Origin: an uncultured Prevotellaceae bacterium
GTDB lineage: Bacteria; Bacteroidota; Bacteroidia; Bacteroidales; Bacteroidaceae
NCBI GenBank assembly: GCA_947166305.1
Contig: CAMVDV010000005.1
Span: 1 to 64,000, forward strand
Length of the DNA: 64,000 nt
Direction of reading: 5' to 3'
Below are positions 61,678 through 64,000 of this stretch, piece by piece. The translations under genes were made by a program, and so were the position numbers. The first letter of the stretch is position 1. The number at the start of each line of letters is the position of its first letter. A model generated the notes under the pieces. That model had not been told where the DNA came from. It made no database searches and saw only the letters and a program-made list of their open reading frames with translations.

Positions 61678-64000
61678 ATGCAGTTCAATATGTTCAATAG
61701 AAAAGTATCAAAGGCTCTTCTGTGCCTTGCCCTCCTGCTGACAACTTTTGCAGCGCAGGCGCAGACGGAGATAACTTCTCTGGACCAGATAACGAATGAG
61801 GACGGCAACTACAAGCTGACGAGCGATGCCTCCGGCACTCCCGGCGTCACCACCTTCCGAGGCACACTCGAGGCCGCTATCGACCCCACAACGAAGATGC
61901 CCTACCGCATCACGGGTCTCGACAAACCGCTGTTCACCACCCTGACCGGAACAGTGAAGAACCTCGTCCTGGAAGATGTCAACATCAGCGGCAACACCGG
62001 CAACACCGGCGCCATCGCAGCCACTGCCGAGGGCGCTGCCCGCATCTACAACATCGGCATCCTGAGCGGCTCGGTTGGCGGCACAGACAACACCGGCGGC
62101 CTGGTAGGTTTGCTCCGCGGCACAGCCCACGTGGTGAACTGCTACAGCTATGCCACCATCACTGGCGGCAGCAACGTAGGCGGCATCGTTGGTAACAACA
62201 ATACCACCACCACCGCTGCCAGCATCAAAACCATGGTGATGAACTGTATGTTCTACGGCGACATCACAGGCGGCTCCACCGTCTCGCCTGTTTTTGGTGG
62301 CACCAATATCGCCAACCTCAACAACGGCGGTCTCAACACCTTCAACTATTATGCCTACGACGAGTTGAAGACCAAAGCCATCAGCAACAACAAATACAAC
62401 AGCGCCCTGGCCGTGGAGCAGAAGTTTTTGAACCGCTTCGAGTTCTACCGTCTGCTGCTGAACAGCAACAAGAAGCTGGCAGCCTTCTACGCAACGGGCA
62501 ATGTGGCCGACGGTGGCCAGATGCTCAAGTGGGTGCTTGAAACGGCCGACCGCACCATCGACAATCCCAAGCCTTACCCCATACTGAAAGCCCAAGGCAA
62601 GTATCCCTCCATCATCAACCCCGACATCGAACACGCTCCCGACAGTGCAACAGTCGGACGCAACCATGGCGGAAAGTTAAGCAACAAGTCAGGCGGCACC
62701 AAGACGCTTTCTGTAACGATTAGCGGCGTGGGCAGTAATGCTCCAAGCGGTGCGAGCATCACGCAAGGGAACCTTACCCTGATACGTACCGACAAGGACT
62801 TCGATCGCTTCAACTTCAACTACGACAAGGTGCAGCTGCCCTACTACAACGACGTCGGTACAGGCAACTGCACAGGCAACCGCGTGGTGACAGGCTGGAA
62901 GATTACGGCCATCACAGCCATAGACAGCGACCCCTATACCGCGGCCAACTATCCCACCACGGGCATCAAGGACTTCCCCGACCATAACTACGCCGACCGC
63001 CGCAGCTCCAACAAGGACCTCTACAGCGTCAGCAAGCGCGTCTTCTCGCAAGGTGCCTACTTCGACGTGCCCTACGGTGTGACCTCCATCACCATCGAAC
63101 CCTACTGGGGCAAGGCATACTATATCGCCGACCAATACTACGATGTTGTTTATTCGGCTAATTATCAAACAAAACAGGGTGTGAGTCAAACCGGCACGCA
63201 GGTGAACACGAGTTCCACGCTGTTTAATGGGCAAAAAGTAGAAACGAGTATTGAGCGAGCCTTAAACAAGATAACCAGCGAACTGGGTGGCTTAGGTTCT
63301 ACCGTCTATGACAATGCTCTCGTACTCGTGGGCAATCTTCATTTGAACACTGTGCCGCAAAACGGAACCACACCATTCACCATGACATCGGTGGACATGG
63401 ACAACGACCATGAGCCAGACTACAGCCTTATCTATCACCATACGGGCAGATTGAGCATAACTCCCATACGTTACGACTTCCTGAACATTCCCGGTACAGC
63501 GCAGGCGCAGAAACCCAACGGCGCCAGCCTTATCTGCAACTTCACCATCTTCAAGACAAGAGGATGGTTCGAGACCACCAATACAGCACTTTTCTACACC
63601 TCTCAGCTGGAGTATGAGAATTTGGATAACAACACCAAGACCGATGCTCCACTCATCTTGCTTGGCGGCGTGGTTGACCAGTTTGTATCGACGCAGAGCA
63701 AGGCTGTCACCGGTAAAACTATCTACATCCATGTCGGCGGCAATGTATGGATCCAAGAGTTCGGCATGGGCACCCATAGTGATGGTAGTCAGTCCACCCC
63801 CCACGTTCCCGTATCAGTGACGGGAGGCGAGTTCCCAGGCTTCTACCTCACGGGAACCTACAATGCCAATGCGACTATCAGGGAAGACAATGCCGAATGC
63901 TACATCAGCGGCGGTTACTTCCATGAAGTGGCAGGAGCATCGCAGGAAGGCATCAAGGGCAACGTACACTGGCAAATCTACAATGCCGATATCGATCAGT
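61678..64000 (+). CDS. large exported GLUG-type surface protein, partial
   Basis: The ATG at 61678 opens a frame that stays open to the window edge (774 codons seen). A signal peptide is present (residues about 9-29, VSKALLCLALLLTTFAAQAQ). Residues about 118-175 carry GLUG-type repeats (NTGGLVGLLRGTAHVVNCYS, GSNVGGIVGNN), as in Bacteroidetes surface proteins. Later regions hold beta-rich, possibly adhesive modules and Gly-rich segments (VGGNVWIQEFGMG, ISGGYFHEVAGASQEG) that recall the giant neighbour. It follows the giant gene after 314 bp that contain a repeat array. It is a likely second large adhesin of the locus; the 3' end is not visible. Confidence 0.75.
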   Translation, partial: MQFNMFNRKVSKALLCLALLLTTFAAQAQTEITSLDQITNEDGNYKLTSDASGTPGVTTFRGTLEAAIDPTTKMPYRITGLDKPLFTTLTGTVKNLVLEDVNISGNTGNTGAIAATAEGAARIYNIGILSGSVGGTDNTGGLVGLLRGTAHVVNCYSYATITGGSNVGGIVGNNNTTTTAASIKTMVMNCMFYGDITGGSTVSPVFGGTNIANLNNGGLNTFNYYAYDELKTKAISNNKYNSALAVEQKFLNRFEFYRLLLNSNKKLAAFYATGNVADGGQMLKWVLETADRTIDNPKPYPILKAQGKYPSIINPDIEHAPDSATVGRNHGGKLSNKSGGTKTLSVTISGVGSNAPSGASITQGNLTLIRTDKDFDRFNFNYDKVQLPYYNDVGTGNCTGNRVVTGWKITAITAIDSDPYTAANYPTTGIKDFPDHNYADRRSSNKDLYSVSKRVFSQGAYFDVPYGVTSITIEPYWGKAYYIADQYYDVVYSANYQTKQGVSQTGTQVNTSSTLFNGQKVETSIERALNKITSELGGLGSTVYDNALVLVGNLHLNTVPQNGTTPFTMTSVDMDNDHEPDYSLIYHHTGRLSITPIRYDFLNIPGTAQAQKPNGASLICNFTIFKTRGWFETTNTALFYTSQLEYENLDNNTKTDAPLILLGGVVDQFVSTQSKAVTGKTIYIHVGGNVWIQEFGMGTHSDGSQSTPHVPVSVTGGEFPGFYLTGTYNANATIREDNAECYISGGYFHEVAGASQEGIKGNVHWQIYNADIDQ

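Overview
The window looks like the chromosome of a Bacteroidales bacterium, most likely a GC-rich member of the Prevotellaceae. This is inferred from gene content: TAnnTTTG (-7) promoters, the rpmB-rpmG-DUF4295 cluster, a Bacteroidetes-order mur/fts cluster, fimbrillin lipoproteins, GH97/GH43 enzymes, and C-terminal tails resembling type IX secretion tails. Species cannot be assigned from sequence alone.

Layout. 1-8 kb is gene-poor and repeat-rich. It holds only a parA-like ATPase (3127-4014), a small basic partner (4841-5212), two gene relics and many repeat arrays. 8-20 kb carries accessory and housekeeping genes: an Ig-like/FSPD exported protein, a DEDDh exonuclease, an HhH protein, a reverse-strand set (C69 dipeptidase, class A acid phosphatase, GH97), a GH43-like galactanase, rpmB-rpmG-DUF4295 and an M16 peptidase. 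20.2-36.5 kb is the division and cell-wall cluster mraZ-rsmH-ftsL-ftsI-murE-mraY-murD-ftsW-murG-murC-ftsQ-ftsA-ftsZ, with an MraZ-type operator at its head. 36.5-40.1 kb has recO, tRNA-Glu, rpsT and gyrB. 41-64 kb holds a BspA-like leucine-rich repeat protein and a fimbrial/surface-adhesin locus: OmpA/DUF3575-like protein, DUF5119-like lipoprotein, three fimbrillin-type lipoproteins, a 3,665-residue exported glycine-rich protein, and the start of a second large GLUG-type surface protein that runs off the window.

The most unusual structure is genome-architectural. Many intergenic gaps are filled with short minisatellites whose unit is 22 bp, or 44 or 66 bp, with unrelated sequences but the same period. 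Some lie in frame inside genes (the GH43 and M16 genes), abut a start codon, or supply a stop codon. A second dispersed family is a 20-bp hairpin core (GGACGCGCCGTGGCGCGTCC), solo or as inverted pairs about 85 bp apart (MITE/BIME-like). The fimbrial operon promoter has a run of nine G directly upstream of its -33 box, a candidate phase-variation tract. The giant surface protein contains roughly ten copies of a degenerate motif that I cannot assign to a known domain.
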